From: Micromonospora sp. CCTCC AA 2012012
Lineage (GTDB): Bacteria > Actinomycetota > Actinomycetes > Mycobacteriales > Micromonosporaceae
Assembly (NCBI RefSeq): GCF_040499845.1
Contig: NZ_CP159342.1
Span: 5,642,001 to 5,706,000, forward strand
Length of the DNA: 64,000 bases
Reading direction: 5' to 3'
This document shows positions 8,264 to 16,872 of this stretch, in pieces (position 1 is the stretch's first letter; every line of letters begins with the position of its first letter). The notes beneath the pieces were generated by a model. The model ran no database searches and was not told the DNA's origin. It saw only the letters and a program-made list of their open reading frames with translations. Made by a program: the position numbers and the translations under genes.

Positions 8264-9433
8264 CTACTTGTCGATGTCGCCGACCACGAAGAACATCGAG
8301 CCGAGGATGGCGATCAGGTCCGGCACCAGGCACCCGGGCAGCAGGGTGGCGAGCGCCTGCACGTTCGCGTACGAGGCGGTGCGCAGCTTGAGTCGCCACG
8401 GGGTCTTCTCGCCCCGGGACACCAGGTAGTAGCCGTTGATCCCGAGCGGGTTCTCGGTCCAGGCGTAGGTGTGCCCCTCGGGCGCCTTGACCACCTTCGG
8501 CAGTCGGGTGTTCACCGGCCCGGTCAGCCGGTCGACCCGGTCCAGGCACTGCTCGGCGAGGTCGAGGGAGACGTACACCTGGTCGAGCAGCACCTCGAAG
8601 CGGGCGTGGCAGTCCCCGGCGGTCTTGGTGACCACGGGCACGTCGAGCTGGTCGTACGCCAGGTAGGGCTCGTCGCGGCGCAGGTCCAGGTCGAGGCCGG
8701 AGGCCCGGGCGACCGGTCCGGACGCGCCGAACGCGGCGGCCTCGGCGGCCGACAGCACCCCCACCCCGACGGTACGGGCCAGGAAGATCTCGTTGCGCCG
8801 GATGAGGTTGTCCAGGTCGGGCAGGCGGCGGCGTACCTCGCCGATGGCGACGCGGGCCCGCCCGGTCCAGCCGGCCGGCACCTCCTCCTTGAGCCCGCCG
8901 ACCCGGTTGAACATGTAGTGGATCCGACCCCCGGAGACCTCCTCCATCACCGCCTGGATGGTCTCCCGCTCCCGGAACGCGTAGAAGACCGGCGTGATCG
9001 CGCCGATCTCCAGCGGGTAGGACCCGAGGAACATCAGGTGGTTGAGCACCCGGTTCAGCTCGGCGAGCGCCATCCGCAGCCAGGTGGCCCGCTCCGGCAC
9101 CTCCATGCCCATCAGCCGCTCGACGGCGAGCACCACGCCCAGCTCGTTCGAGAACGCCGACAGCCAGTCGTGCCGGTTGGCCAGCACGATGATCTGCCGG
9201 TAGTCGCGTACCTCGAAGAGCTTCTCGGCGCCCCGGTGCATGTAGCCGACGATCGGCTCGGCGGCGACGACCCGTTCCCCGTCGAGCACCAGCTTGAGCC
9301 GGAGCACACCGTGCGTGGAGGGGTGTTGCGGGCCGATGTTGAGCACCATGTCGGTGCCGAGCTGCTCGCCGCCCGCACCGGTGCCGACGGTCAGTTCGCG
9401 GAGGTCGCCGGCGTCGGTGGTCATGCCCGTCAT
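8264..9433 (-). CDS. nuoD: Stand-alone NADH-quinone oxidoreductase subunit D paralogue (NuoD2-like)
   Basis: Homologue of the 49-kDa/NDUFS2 subunit of respiratory complex I, 389 residues; NuoD normally forms part of the quinone-binding pocket. Conserved blocks are GPQHPSTHG (34-42), MHRGAEKL (65-72), FYAFRERE and the C-terminal end [17 protein letters not shown]. No other nuo gene is nearby, so this is a separate paralogue like the NuoD2 of other actinobacteria. Aligned by eye with Thermus Nqo4, His38 is kept (His41), but quinone-site Tyr87 is Trp90 and Asp139 is Glu142. Its ATG overlaps the stop of the upstream methyltransferase gene (ATGA, 9433-9430), so the two are translationally coupled. 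Confidence 0.9.
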   Translation of the reverse strand: MTGMTTDAGDLRELTVGTGAGGEQLGTDMVLNIGPQHPSTHGVLRLKLVLDGERVVAAEPIVGYMHRGAEKLFEVRDYRQIIVLANRHDWLSAFSNELGVVLAVERLMGMEVPERATWLRMALAELNRVLNHLMFLGSYPLEIGAITPVFYAFRERETIQAVMEEVSGGRIHYMFNRVGGLKEEVPAGWTGRARVAIGEVRRRLPDLDNLIRRNEIFLARTVGVGVLSAAEAAAFGASGPVARASGLDLDLRRDEPYLAYDQLDVPVVTKTAGDCHARFEVLLDQVYVSLDLAEQCLDRVDRLTGPVNTRLPKVVKAPEGHTYAWTENPLGINGYYLVSRGEKTPWRLKLRTASYANVQALATLLPGCLVPDLIAILGSMFFVVGDIDK

Positions 9434-10710
9434 CGTGCCATGAGCGCGTCGGGGTCGATGCCGACCGGTTGGCGTAGCCACCAGTGTCCGCCGAGCCCGG
9501 CCGGGTCGGTCAGCTCGGCCACCGTCGAGGCGGTGGCGAGCGCCCGCACGTACCCGGCCGGGTCGGTGCCGGCCAGGCTGATCGGCGGTCGCCCACCGTC
9601 GGCCCCCAGCGCCAGCAGCGCCTCCCGCTGCGTGACCAGCGAGTACGCACACCCCGCGACCCGCTCACCGGCGGCGGCGACCGAGTCCATCGCCACATGC
9701 GCCGTCACATCACAGGACCCGTCCGGCACCGGCGCCACCTGCCGCCCACCCCGATACCCCGTCAACGTCCCCCCCACCGGCCGCGCCCCCCGCAGATGCC
9801 CGTAGTCGACCGCGAGCGCCACCCCCCGCTCCACCCGCCCCACCGCCCACCCCCAAGCCTCATCCCGCCCCCTCCCGATCTCCGCCCGCACCCCCGCCTC
9901 CACCGCGTTGATCAAGAAGTTTGCGTCGGATCCCAGGCGCTCCGGCGACGCAAACTTCTTGATCACCGGGGTCGAGGGGGCCTGGGAGGGGGGTGGGGTG
10001 GGAGAGGGGGTGGGAGAGGGGGTGGGGGTGGGTGGGAGGGGCCACCAGTGGGAGAGCCAGGTGGCGTCGGCGGGGGTCACGGGAGGGCCGAGGGATTCCT
10101 TGGCGGTGGTCGGGTCCACCAGGAGGTAGTGCCAGCCGGTGGGGGTGTGGACCGCCAGGTCGAGGGGGACGTTGTCCAGCCACTCGGTGGCCAGGAGCAG
10201 GCCGGTGATCCCGGCGGGGATGTCGGCCACCCAGTCGATCTCCGGCGGCAGGTCCGGGGGCCGGGGGGCCCGTTCGACGGCGGTGAGGCGTACCCGATCA
10301 GCCAACGGGGCCGGCGACGAGCGGCCGGTGGCCGTGGTGGTCGGGGTTTCCGGGGAGCCCGCCCGCGCAGGGATCAAGCCTGACCGCCCGGAGCGGGTGG
10401 GCTCCCCGGAAACCCCCACCGCGGACCCGCCGCCGGACCCAGAAGCGGACCCGGCAGCGGCCAGGAGGGCACGTAGCAGTTCGCCCCGGCCGGCGCCCAC
10501 GTCCACGACGCCCAGCCGTGCCGGGTGGTCGAGGGCCGCGTCGACCTGGGAGAGGAGGCGGAACAGGGCCGCGGCGAAGACCGGGGAGGCGTGCACGCTG
10601 GTCCGGAAGTGGGCGGCCGGCCCGGCACCGGAGACGAAGAAGCCCTCGGGCCCGTAGAGCGCCCGCTCCATCGCCAGCCGCCACGGCAGTCGCTGCTCGG
10701 GGAACGTCAC
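9430..10710 (-). CDS. SAM-dependent methyltransferase of the DUF185 (MidA/NDUFAF7) family
   Basis: Class I methyltransferase, 426 residues from GTG 10710. The SAM site is [12 protein letters not shown] (residues 68-79), and [11 protein letters not shown] corresponds to the family motif near the substrate. In mitochondria NDUFAF7 dimethylates an arginine of NDUFS2, the NuoD homologue; here the gene overlaps nuoD by four bases, which strongly suggests that NuoD2 is the substrate. Two low-complexity inserts interrupt the usual family sequence: about residues 87-135 and a Pro/Thr/Ser-rich stretch ending near residue 268. Each contains a perfect DNA palindrome (10343-10416 and 9909-9965). An upstream open extension to 10917 is not supported. 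Confidence 0.88.
   Translation of the reverse strand: MTFPEQRLPWRLAMERALYGPEGFFVSGAGPAAHFRTSVHASPVFAAALFRLLSQVDAALDHPARLGVVDVGAGRGELLRALLAAAGSASGSGGGSAVGVSGEPTRSGRSGLIPARAGSPETPTTTATGRSSPAPLADRVRLTAVERAPRPPDLPPEIDWVADIPAGITGLLLATEWLDNVPLDLAVHTPTGWHYLLVDPTTAKESLGPPVTPADATWLSHWWPLPPTPTPSPTPSPTPPPSQAPSTPVIKKFASPERLGSDANFLINAVEAGVRAEIGRGRDEAWGWAVGRVERGVALAVDYGHLRGARPVGGTLTGYRGGRQVAPVPDGSCDVTAHVAMDSVAAAGERVAGCAYSLVTQREALLALGADGGRPPISLAGTDPAGYVRALATASTVAELTDPAGLGGHWWLRQPVGIDPDALMAR
9909..9965. repeat. Palindromic element inside midA (20-bp arms)
   Basis: Left arm TGATCAAGAAGTTTGCGTCG at 9909-9928 and its perfect reverse complement at 9946-9965, separated by 17 bases. It lies in frame inside the methyltransferase gene and encodes part of an extra linker (about residues 249-268). 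It resembles a REP-type mobile palindrome. Only one copy is visible in this window. Confidence 0.85.
10343..10416. repeat. Second palindromic element inside midA (18-bp perfect arms)
   Basis: GGGGTTTCCGGGGAGCCC at 10343-10360 pairs perfectly with 10399-10416. After one G-T pair a further five base pairs extend the stem inward (10362-10366 with 10393-10397). It is in frame and encodes residues 99-123 of the methyltransferase, between the SAM motif and the next conserved block. Its sequence differs from the palindrome at 9909. Confidence 0.85.
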
Positions 10711-10907
10711 CGCCCGACCGTACGGCCACCGTCCCGGGCCGCCGTGGGAAGGCCGGCGGAACGTCGTCCGGGCGGGTCGGGTGGTGCCCGGAATTCCGGC
10801 TTCCACACCCCCGGTGAAGGTTTTCACACATGCTTGTTTTCGTTCCGTAACCCCGGCGCATACTTGCGATCGACCGGTACCCCCGCACGAGGACTGGATC
10901 GATTGCC

Positions 10908-11885
10908 ATGAGCGCACCGTTGCGCCCGCGCCCGGCCGCCCCGCAGGGGCCCGCCGCGTCGTCGGGTGGCGCCATCGCCGGCGCCCCGCTCGTCTTCCCC
11001 CGTACCCTGACCGTCGGCGTCATCGGCGCCGGCCGGGTCGGTGCCGTCCTCGGCGCGGCGCTGGCCGCCGCCGGTCACCGGGTGGTGGCCGCCGCCGGCG
11101 TCTCGGGTGCCGCGAAGGCTCGGATCGCGCTGCTGCTTCCCGGGACCCGGAACCGTTCCGCGACCTCCGTCGCCCGCGCGGCCACCGACCTGCTCATCGT
11201 GGCGGTGCCGGACGACGCCCTGGCCGGCGTGGTGGCCGGGCTGGCCGAGACCGGAGCGCTGCGCCCGGGTCAGGTGGTCGCGCACACCTCCGGCGCGCAC
11301 GGCCTGGCCGTCCTGGCCCCGGCCGCCGCGGTGGGTGCCCACCCGCTGGCCCTGCACCCGGCGATGACCTTCACCGGTACGCCGGACGACCTGACCCGCC
11401 TGCCCGGCATCTCCTACGGGGTGACCGCCCCCGCCCGGCTGCGCGCGTTCGCCGCCCGGCTGGTGGCGGACCTGGGCGGGGTGCCGGAGTGGATCGGCGA
11501 GGCGGACCGGGCGCTCTATCACGCGGCCCTGGCACACGGCGCGAACCACCTGGTCACCCTGGTCAACGAGGCGGCCGACCGGCTGCGCGACGCCGGGGTG
11601 GACCGGCCGGAGAAGGTGCTCGGCCCGCTGCTGCGGGCGGCGCTGGACAACGCGCTCCGGCTGGGCGACGACGCGCTGACCGGCCCGGTGTCCCGGGGCG
11701 ACGCGGGCACCGTACGCCGGCACGTGGAACGGCTGGCGGCGACCGCGCCGGAATCCGTGGCCCCCTACCTGGCGTTGGCCCGACGGACGGCGGACCGCGC
11801 CATCGCGGCCGGCCGGCTGCGGCCGGTGGACGCCGAGTCCCTGCTCGACGTGCTGGCGGGGATCCATCGGGAGGTTGCCGCGTGA
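10908..11885 (+). CDS. Rossmann-like/DUF2520 oxidoreductase, candidate ketopantoate reductase
   Basis: A 325-residue protein with an N-terminal NAD(P)-binding fold ([17 protein letters not shown], residues 36-52) and a C-terminal helical DUF2520 domain containing [11 protein letters not shown] and [17 protein letters not shown]. The family is uncharacterised in actinobacteria. Related proteins encoded beside pantothenate genes have been proposed, and for Francisella PanG shown, to reduce ketopantoate; I recall PanG as belonging to this group but cannot confirm it here. panC and panD follow directly and panE is absent from the window, which fits that role. A short repeat-like sequence begins exactly at its stop codon. 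Confidence 0.82.
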   Translation: MSAPLRPRPAAPQGPAASSGGAIAGAPLVFPRTLTVGVIGAGRVGAVLGAALAAAGHRVVAAAGVSGAAKARIALLLPGTRNRSATSVARAATDLLIVAVPDDALAGVVAGLAETGALRPGQVVAHTSGAHGLAVLAPAAAVGAHPLALHPAMTFTGTPDDLTRLPGISYGVTAPARLRAFAARLVADLGGVPEWIGEADRALYHAALAHGANHLVTLVNEAADRLRDAGVDRPEKVLGPLLRAALDNALRLGDDALTGPVSRGDAGTVRRHVERLAATAPESVAPYLALARRTADRAIAAGRLRPVDAESLLDVLAGIHREVAA

Positions 11886-11910
11886 GCGCGGGGAGCCGGT
11901 CACGAACGAA
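11883..11910 (+). repeat. Short copy of a stop-codon-linked intergenic repeat
   Basis: Sequence TGAGCGCGGGGAG...GTCACGAACGAA begins with the stop codon of the DUF2520 gene. Its two ends match the longer copy at 32788-32836, which has an extra internal stretch. This suggests a dispersed repeat family with an internal deletion in this copy. Confidence 0.5.
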
Positions 11911-11922
11911 GGGGAGGTCGGC

Positions 11923-12771
11923 GTGACGGAGCTGGTGCACACCCGCAAGGAGCTGGCGGCGGCGCGGGACGGGCTGACCGGCACCGTCGGCGTGGTGATG
12001 ACCATGGGTGCGCTGCACTCCGGCCATGAGACGCTGCTGCGGGCGGCCCGGGAGCGGGCCGACCACGTCCTCGTGACGATCTTCGTGAACCCGCTCCAGT
12101 TCGGCCCGAACGAGGACTTCGACCGCTATCCGCGCACCCTCGACGCGGATCTGGAGATCTGTCGCCGGGCCGGCGCGGACGTGGTCTTCGCCCCTGCGGT
12201 GACCGACATGTACCCGGACGGCCAGCCCCGGGTGCGGCTGGACCCGGGCCCGCTGGGCGAGGACCTGGAGGGGCTGAGCCGGCCGGGCTTCTTCCACGGC
12301 GTGCTGACCGTGGTCCTCAAACTGCTCCAGCTCACCCGCCCCGACCTGGCCTTCTTCGGCGAGAAGGACTATCAGCAGCTGACCCTGGTCCGGCGGATGG
12401 TCCGGGACCTGGACGTGCCGGTGGAGATCGTCGGCGTGCCGACGGTGCGGGAGCCGGACGGGCTGGCCCTGTCCAGCCGCAACCGTTACCTCTCCCCGGC
12501 GGAGCGCCAGGTCGCGCTGAGTCTCTCGGCCGCGCTGCGGGCCGGCGCCGAGGCCGCCGACCGGGGCGGCGACGCGGGCACCGTCTTGGCCGCCGCCCAC
12601 CGGGCCTTCGACTCGGGTACGCCGGGCGCCCGGCTGGACTACCTGGTGCTCACCGACGCCGAGCTGGAGCCCGGCCCGGTGGCCGGTCCGGCGCGGCTGC
12701 TGGTCGCCGCCTGGGTCGGCAGCACCCGCCTGATCGACAACGCGGCGATCCAGCTCGCCCCCCGTTCCTGA
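11923..12771 (+). CDS. panC: Pantothenate synthetase
   Basis: Cytoplasmic enzyme joining pantoate and beta-alanine with ATP to form pantothenate. GTG 11923 is preferred because GGGGAGG (11911-11917) sits at ideal distance; this gives 282 residues, typical for PanC. Conserved blocks are [10 protein letters not shown] (residues 26-35, the HIGH-like ATP motif), [27 protein letters not shown] and [10 protein letters not shown]. It follows the DUF2520 gene and precedes panD, so substrate-supply genes are adjacent. Confidence 0.96.
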   Translation: MTELVHTRKELAAARDGLTGTVGVVMTMGALHSGHETLLRAARERADHVLVTIFVNPLQFGPNEDFDRYPRTLDADLEICRRAGADVVFAPAVTDMYPDGQPRVRLDPGPLGEDLEGLSRPGFFHGVLTVVLKLLQLTRPDLAFFGEKDYQQLTLVRRMVRDLDVPVEIVGVPTVREPDGLALSSRNRYLSPAERQVALSLSAALRAGAEAADRGGDAGTVLAAAHRAFDSGTPGARLDYLVLTDAELEPGPVAGPARLLVAAWVGSTRLIDNAAIQLAPRS

Positions 12772-12807
12772 GTCCCCACCACCACACCCCGCTGAAAGGC
12801 ATCCCGA

Positions 12808-13233
12808 ATGTTCCGGACCATGCTCAAGTCGAAGATCCACCGGGCCACGGTGACCCAGGCCGACCTGCACTACGTCGGCTCGGTGACGGTGGACCAGGAT
12901 CTCCTCGACGCGGCCGACCTGCTCCCCGGCGAGCAGGTCGCGATCGTGGACGTCACGAACGGGGCCCGGCTGGAGACGTACGTGATCCCGGGCGAGCGGG
13001 GCAGCGGTGTGATCGGCATCAACGGCGCCGCCGCGCACCTGGTGCACCCCGGTGACCTGGTCATCCTCATCTCGTACGGGCAGATGGACGACGCCGAGGC
13101 GCGTTCCTGGCAGCCCCGGGTGGTGCACGTCGACGCCGACAACCGGGTGATCGAGCTGGGGGCCGACCCGGCGGCGGTCGCCCCGGGCACCGCGGGTGAC
13201 CCCGTCCCCAGTCCGCTGGCCGTCGTCGGCTGA
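12808..13233 (+). CDS. panD: Aspartate 1-decarboxylase precursor
   Basis: Makes beta-alanine for pantothenate synthesis. The proenzyme self-cleaves between Gly24 and Ser25 (HYVGSVTVD), leaving a pyruvoyl group on Ser25; that site is intact. Other conserved parts are [12 protein letters not shown] and [11 protein letters not shown]. At 141 residues it matches actinobacterial PanD, with an extra acidic/Pro C-terminal tail. ATG 12808 has GAAAGG about ten bases upstream. It is probably cotranscribed with panC, 36 bases away. Confidence 0.96.
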   Translation: MFRTMLKSKIHRATVTQADLHYVGSVTVDQDLLDAADLLPGEQVAIVDVTNGARLETYVIPGERGSGVIGINGAAAHLVHPGDLVILISYGQMDDAEARSWQPRVVHVDADNRVIELGADPAAVAPGTAGDPVPSPLAVVG

Positions 13234-13271
13234 CGCACGTTCCGGTCTGTCACCGGAAGGTCATTTCTGGT

Positions 13272-13300
13272 TACCCTGAGCGGACCGTCGATTGACGGTC
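13272..13300 (+). promoter_or_regulatory. Putative -10 box and inverted repeat before the Septum_form lipoprotein gene
   Basis: TACCCT (13272-13277) resembles a -10 box. Just after it lies the inverted repeat GACCGTC-GATT-GACGGTC (13283-13300), covering the expected transcription start. This could be an operator or an mRNA hairpin. GGGGGAGG provides the ribosome-binding site further downstream. Confidence 0.4.
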
Positions 13301-13320
13301 GTCGGCTGGGGGAGGCCGCG

Positions 13321-14214
13321 ATGCGCCGTGCGATGACGACTCTGGTCGCCGCGTTGGTCGCGGGGGCCGTGCTGGGCGGCTGCGCCGCGACCGGCGGGCT
13401 GGACGGGGACCTCACCGACGACTGGGCCGCCCCGCCGGCGGCGGGCGCGTTCACCCCGGCCGCCGGGGTGTGCCAGGTCGTCGACACCGGTGGCACGCTC
13501 ACCCTGGCCGCGTACGAGCCGGTGGGGTGCGACCTGCCGCACCGGGTGGAGACCGTGCACGTGGGCGTCCTCCCCACCGCGCGGGCGACGGTGCCGGTGG
13601 TGGGCTCGCCGGAGCTGCGCGGGGCCTTCGCCGACTGCGACACCCGGGCCAGCGGATACGTCGGCGACGACTGGCGGGCCGGGCGGCTGCGGCTGGCGGT
13701 GGCGCTGCCGTCGGCGCCGGGCTGGGCGGCCGGTTCCCGCTGGTACCGGTGCGACCTGACCGAGCTGACCACGGTCGAGGAGAAGGCCGAGGTGGTCACC
13801 CGGACGGGCAGCCTGCGGGACGCGCTGAAGGGGCCGTCCGCGCTGCGCCTGGGCTGCCAGCAGACCGGCCTCTCGGCGCGGCGGGTGCAGACCCTGACCC
13901 CGGTGACGTGTACGGGTCGGCACGACGCCGAGTTCGTCGGGGTGTGGAAGGCGCCGGACCGGCCGTACCCGAGGAAGGACGCCGACTGGGCGCCGCTCTA
14001 CACCGGGTGCCGGGGCGTCGTGGCGACCTACGTGGGCGTGCCGAACGATGCGCTGCTGCGCTTCCGCAGCGGCGTGGTGGTCCGCCCGCCCGGCCCCGGC
14101 CGGTGGACCGCCGGCGACCGGGGGATCCGCTGCTACCTGTGGCTCAGCGACCGTACGGTGACCGCCTCGCTCAAGGCCGCCGGCCCGACCGGCCTGCCGG
14201 TACGGACGAAGTAG
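13321..14214 (+). CDS. Secreted lipoprotein of the Septum_form family
   Basis: A 297-residue predicted lipoprotein: the signal peptide ends in AVLGGC with lipidated Cys21. The mature part contains several paired cysteines and repeated H-x-E/D blocks (CDLPHRVETVHVG, CTGRHDAEFVGVW) typical of the actinobacterial septum-formation family (PF13845). The family name derives from limited data; a direct role in division is not shown by this sequence. ATG 13321 follows a strong GGGGGAGG site. It interrupts the panD-nadB order but is on the same strand. There is a hairpin just after it. Confidence 0.8.
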   Translation: MRRAMTTLVAALVAGAVLGGCAATGGLDGDLTDDWAAPPAAGAFTPAAGVCQVVDTGGTLTLAAYEPVGCDLPHRVETVHVGVLPTARATVPVVGSPELRGAFADCDTRASGYVGDDWRAGRLRLAVALPSAPGWAAGSRWYRCDLTELTTVEEKAEVVTRTGSLRDALKGPSALRLGCQQTGLSARRVQTLTPVTCTGRHDAEFVGVWKAPDRPYPRKDADWAPLYTGCRGVVATYVGVPNDALLRFRSGVVVRPPGPGRWTAGDRGIRCYLWLSDRTVTASLKAAGPTGLPVRTK

Positions 14215-14223
14215 CCGGAACCA

Positions 14224-14252
14224 CTCGTCCCGCCCCCGCCGCCCGGGACGAG
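14224..14252 (+). terminator. Hairpin between the lipoprotein gene and nadB
   Basis: Nine-base-pair stem CTCGTCCCG/CGGGACGAG with an 11-base loop. It may end the lipoprotein transcript. Its right arm overlaps the start of the nadB ribosome-binding site (GAGGGA, 14250-14255), so it could also limit nadB translation. Confidence 0.45.
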
Positions 14253-14263
14253 GGACGTTCGGG

Positions 14264-15970
14264 TTGACTGTGCTCATGGAGACCGCGACCGTCGACCTGC
14301 CGGCCCTGCCCAGCCTGCTGGCCGCTCCCGCGCCCGGCTGGGTGGAGACCACCGACGTGATCGTGGTCGGTTCCGGCGTCGCCGGGCTGACCGCCGCGCT
14401 GCACCTGCGCGAGGCGGGGTTGCACGTCACCGTGGTCACCAAGGTCAACATCGATGACGGCTCGACCCGGTGGGCGCAGGGTGGCATCGCCGCCGTGCTG
14501 GACCCGGCGGACACCCCGGCCGCGCACGCGTACGACACGGAGGTCGCCGGTGTCGGGCTCTGCGACCCGGACGCGGTCCGGGTGCTGGTGCGGGAGGGCC
14601 CGACCCGGCTGCGCGAGCTGATGCGGATCGGCGCCGAGTTCGACCGGAACGCCGACGGCTCGCTGATGCTCACCCGCGAGGGCGGGCACCGGGCCGACCG
14701 GATCGTGCACGCCGGCGGCGACGCCACCGGCGCGGAGGTGCAGCGGGCGCTGCACGCGGCGGTCCGCCGCGACCCGTGGATCCGGCTGGTGGAGCACGCC
14801 CTGGTGCTGGACCTGCTGCGTGCCCCGGGTGACGGCCCCGGCGGGCTCGGCCCGGCCTGTGGCATCACCCTGCACGTGCTCGGCGAGGGCAGTGAGGACG
14901 GCGTCGGCGCGCTGCTGGCCCGGGCGGTGGTGCTCGCCACCGGCGGGATGGGGCAGGTCTTCGCGGCCACCACCAACCCGGCGGTCTCCACCGGCGACGG
15001 GGTGGCGCTGGCGCTGCGGGCCGGCGCGGCCGTCACCGACGTCGAGTTCGTGCAGTTCCACCCGACCGCGCTGATCGTGCCGGAGCACGCCCGGGTGCCC
15101 GGTGCCGGGCTGGCCCAGCAGCCGCTGGTCTCCGAGGCGCTGCGCGGCGAGGGCGCCCACCTGGTCGACGCCGACGGCAAGCGGTTCATGGTGGGCCAGC
15201 ACGAGCTGGCCGAGCTGGCCCCGCGGGACGTGGTCGCGAAGGGCATCCACCGGGTGCTGGTCGCCACCGGCGCGGACCACGTCTTCCTGGACGCGCGGCA
15301 CCTCGGCGGCGACTTCCTGGCCGGTCGCTTCCCCACCATCGTCGCGTCCTGCCTGGCGATCGGTGTGGACCCGGCCACCGACCTGATCCCGGTCGCCCCG
15401 GCCGCCCACTACGCCTCCGGCGGGGTCCGTACCGACCTGCACGGCCGCACCTCCATCCCCGGCCTGTACGCCTGCGGCGAGGTCGCCTGCACCGGCGTGC
15501 ACGGCGCGAACCGGCTGGCCAGCAACTCGCTGCTGGAGGGGCTGGTCTTCTCCCGGCGGATCGCCGAGGACATCGCCGCCGGCCTGCCCGAGCAGGCGAA
15601 GCCGGCCGAGACCGGCGCCTGGGTGGGCGGTACGGGCTGGGTGGTGCCGGCCGCGGGCACGTCGACGCTGCAACGGGCGATGACCCGGGGCGCCGGGGTG
15701 CTCCGTTCGGCGGAGACGCTCGCGGCCACCGCCGCCACCCTGGGCGAGCTGGGCGCCGCCCGGGGCACCCCGCGGACCGCCGACTGGGAGGCGACGAACC
15801 TGATCACCGTGGCGTCGACCCTGGTCGCCGCCGCGTACGCCCGCCAGGAGACGCGGGGCTGCCACTGGCGGGAGGACTTCCCGACGGCCGACGAGCGGTG
15901 GCGCGGCCACCTGGTCGAGGCGGTCGGCGAGAACGGCCGGTTGGCACAGCAGTGGGAGGAAAGCAGATGA
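14264..15970 (+). CDS. nadB: L-aspartate oxidase
   Basis: FAD enzyme oxidising aspartate to iminoaspartate, the first step of de novo NAD synthesis. The FAD motif VVGSGVAGLTAAL is at residues 34-46. Active-site blocks include DDGSTRWAQGG, REGGHRADRIVHAGGDATG and GLYACGEVACTGVHGANRLASNSLLEG. TTG 14264 is preferred since GAGGGA lies about eight bases upstream; GTG 14270 or ATG 14276 are alternatives. It overlaps nadC by four bases. The iminoaspartate-using quinolinate synthase gene nadA is not in the window and must lie elsewhere. Confidence 0.95.
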   Translation: MTVLMETATVDLPALPSLLAAPAPGWVETTDVIVVGSGVAGLTAALHLREAGLHVTVVTKVNIDDGSTRWAQGGIAAVLDPADTPAAHAYDTEVAGVGLCDPDAVRVLVREGPTRLRELMRIGAEFDRNADGSLMLTREGGHRADRIVHAGGDATGAEVQRALHAAVRRDPWIRLVEHALVLDLLRAPGDGPGGLGPACGITLHVLGEGSEDGVGALLARAVVLATGGMGQVFAATTNPAVSTGDGVALALRAGAAVTDVEFVQFHPTALIVPEHARVPGAGLAQQPLVSEALRGEGAHLVDADGKRFMVGQHELAELAPRDVVAKGIHRVLVATGADHVFLDARHLGGDFLAGRFPTIVASCLAIGVDPATDLIPVAPAAHYASGGVRTDLHGRTSIPGLYACGEVACTGVHGANRLASNSLLEGLVFSRRIAEDIAAGLPEQAKPAETGAWVGGTGWVVPAAGTSTLQRAMTRGAGVLRSAETLAATAATLGELGAARGTPRTADWEATNLITVASTLVAAAYARQETRGCHWREDFPTADERWRGHLVEAVGENGRLAQQWEESR

Positions 15971-16863
15971 GGGACTCGACCCGGCGGGCGCTGGTCGACG
16001 GTGGGCTGGACCCGGAGCGGGTCCGGCGGGTGATCGTCGACGCGCTCGCCGAGGACCTGGGGCCGGACTTCCTCGACGTGACCAGCGTCGCCACCATCCC
16101 CGACGCCCAGACCGACACCGCCGACTTGGTGGCCCGCGCCGACGGCGTGGTGGCCGGGCTGGCGGTGGCCGCCGCCGTGTTCGAGCTGGTCGGTGAGGTG
16201 ACCGGGTCGGGTCGTACGGTCGAGGTGTCGGTGGTGGCCCACGACGGGCAGCGGGTGGCGCGCGGCGACGTGCTGGCCACGGTGACCGGCCCGACCCGGC
16301 TGCTGCTCACCGCCGAGCGGACCGCGCTGAACCTGCTCTGCCGGATGTCCGGGGTGGCCACCCACACCCGGGCCTGGGCGGACGCCCTGACCGGCACGAA
16401 GGCGATGGTGCTGGACACCCGGAAGACCACCCCGGGGCTGCGCGCCCTGGAGAAGTACGCGGTCCGCGCGGGCGGTGGCACCAACAAGCGGATGGGCCTG
16501 CACGACGTCGCGATGATCAAGGACAACCACAAGCTGGCGGCCGGCGGGATCGCGCCGGCCTACCGCCGGGTCCGGGCGGCCTTCCCGGACGTGCCGGTGC
16601 AGGTCGAGGTGGACACCCTGGCCGAGGCGGTGGAGGCGGTCGACGCCGGGGCGGACTTCCTGCTGCTGGACAACATGACCCCGGCGCAGCTGCGCGAGGT
16701 GGTGGCGGCGGTCGGGGACCGGGCCGAACTGGAGGCGACCGGAGGGCTGACCCTGCCGGTGGCCGCCGAGTACGGCGCGACCGGGGTCGACTTCATCTCG
16801 GTGGGCGCGCTGACGCACTCCTCGCCCATCCTGGACATCGCCCTCGATCTCCGGTCCGAATAG
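15967..16863 (+). CDS. nadC: Nicotinate-nucleotide pyrophosphorylase (carboxylating)
   Basis: Converts quinolinate and PRPP to nicotinate mononucleotide with loss of CO2. Conserved blocks are LAEDLG, ERTALNLLCRMSGVAT, LDTRKTTPGLRALEKYAV, MIKDNH and QVEVDTLAEA. ATG 15967 overlaps the nadB stop (ATGA) and has GGAGGAAAG upstream, so it is coupled to nadB. The protein is 298 residues, the usual size. coaX follows after nine bases, suggesting one transcript for NAD and CoA genes. Confidence 0.96.
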   Translation: MRDSTRRALVDGGLDPERVRRVIVDALAEDLGPDFLDVTSVATIPDAQTDTADLVARADGVVAGLAVAAAVFELVGEVTGSGRTVEVSVVAHDGQRVARGDVLATVTGPTRLLLTAERTALNLLCRMSGVATHTRAWADALTGTKAMVLDTRKTTPGLRALEKYAVRAGGGTNKRMGLHDVAMIKDNHKLAAGGIAPAYRRVRAAFPDVPVQVEVDTLAEAVEAVDAGADFLLLDNMTPAQLREVVAAVGDRAELEATGGLTLPVAAEYGATGVDFISVGALTHSSPILDIALDLRSE

Positions 16864-16872
16864 GCTGCCGCT

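Noticed and set aside
6243..8549. 768-residue minus-strand open frame
   Set aside because: Antisense to the coiled-coil repeat protein; consists of Gly/Pro/Arg/Val repeats mirroring the repeats on the other strand; no domain or ribosome-binding site.
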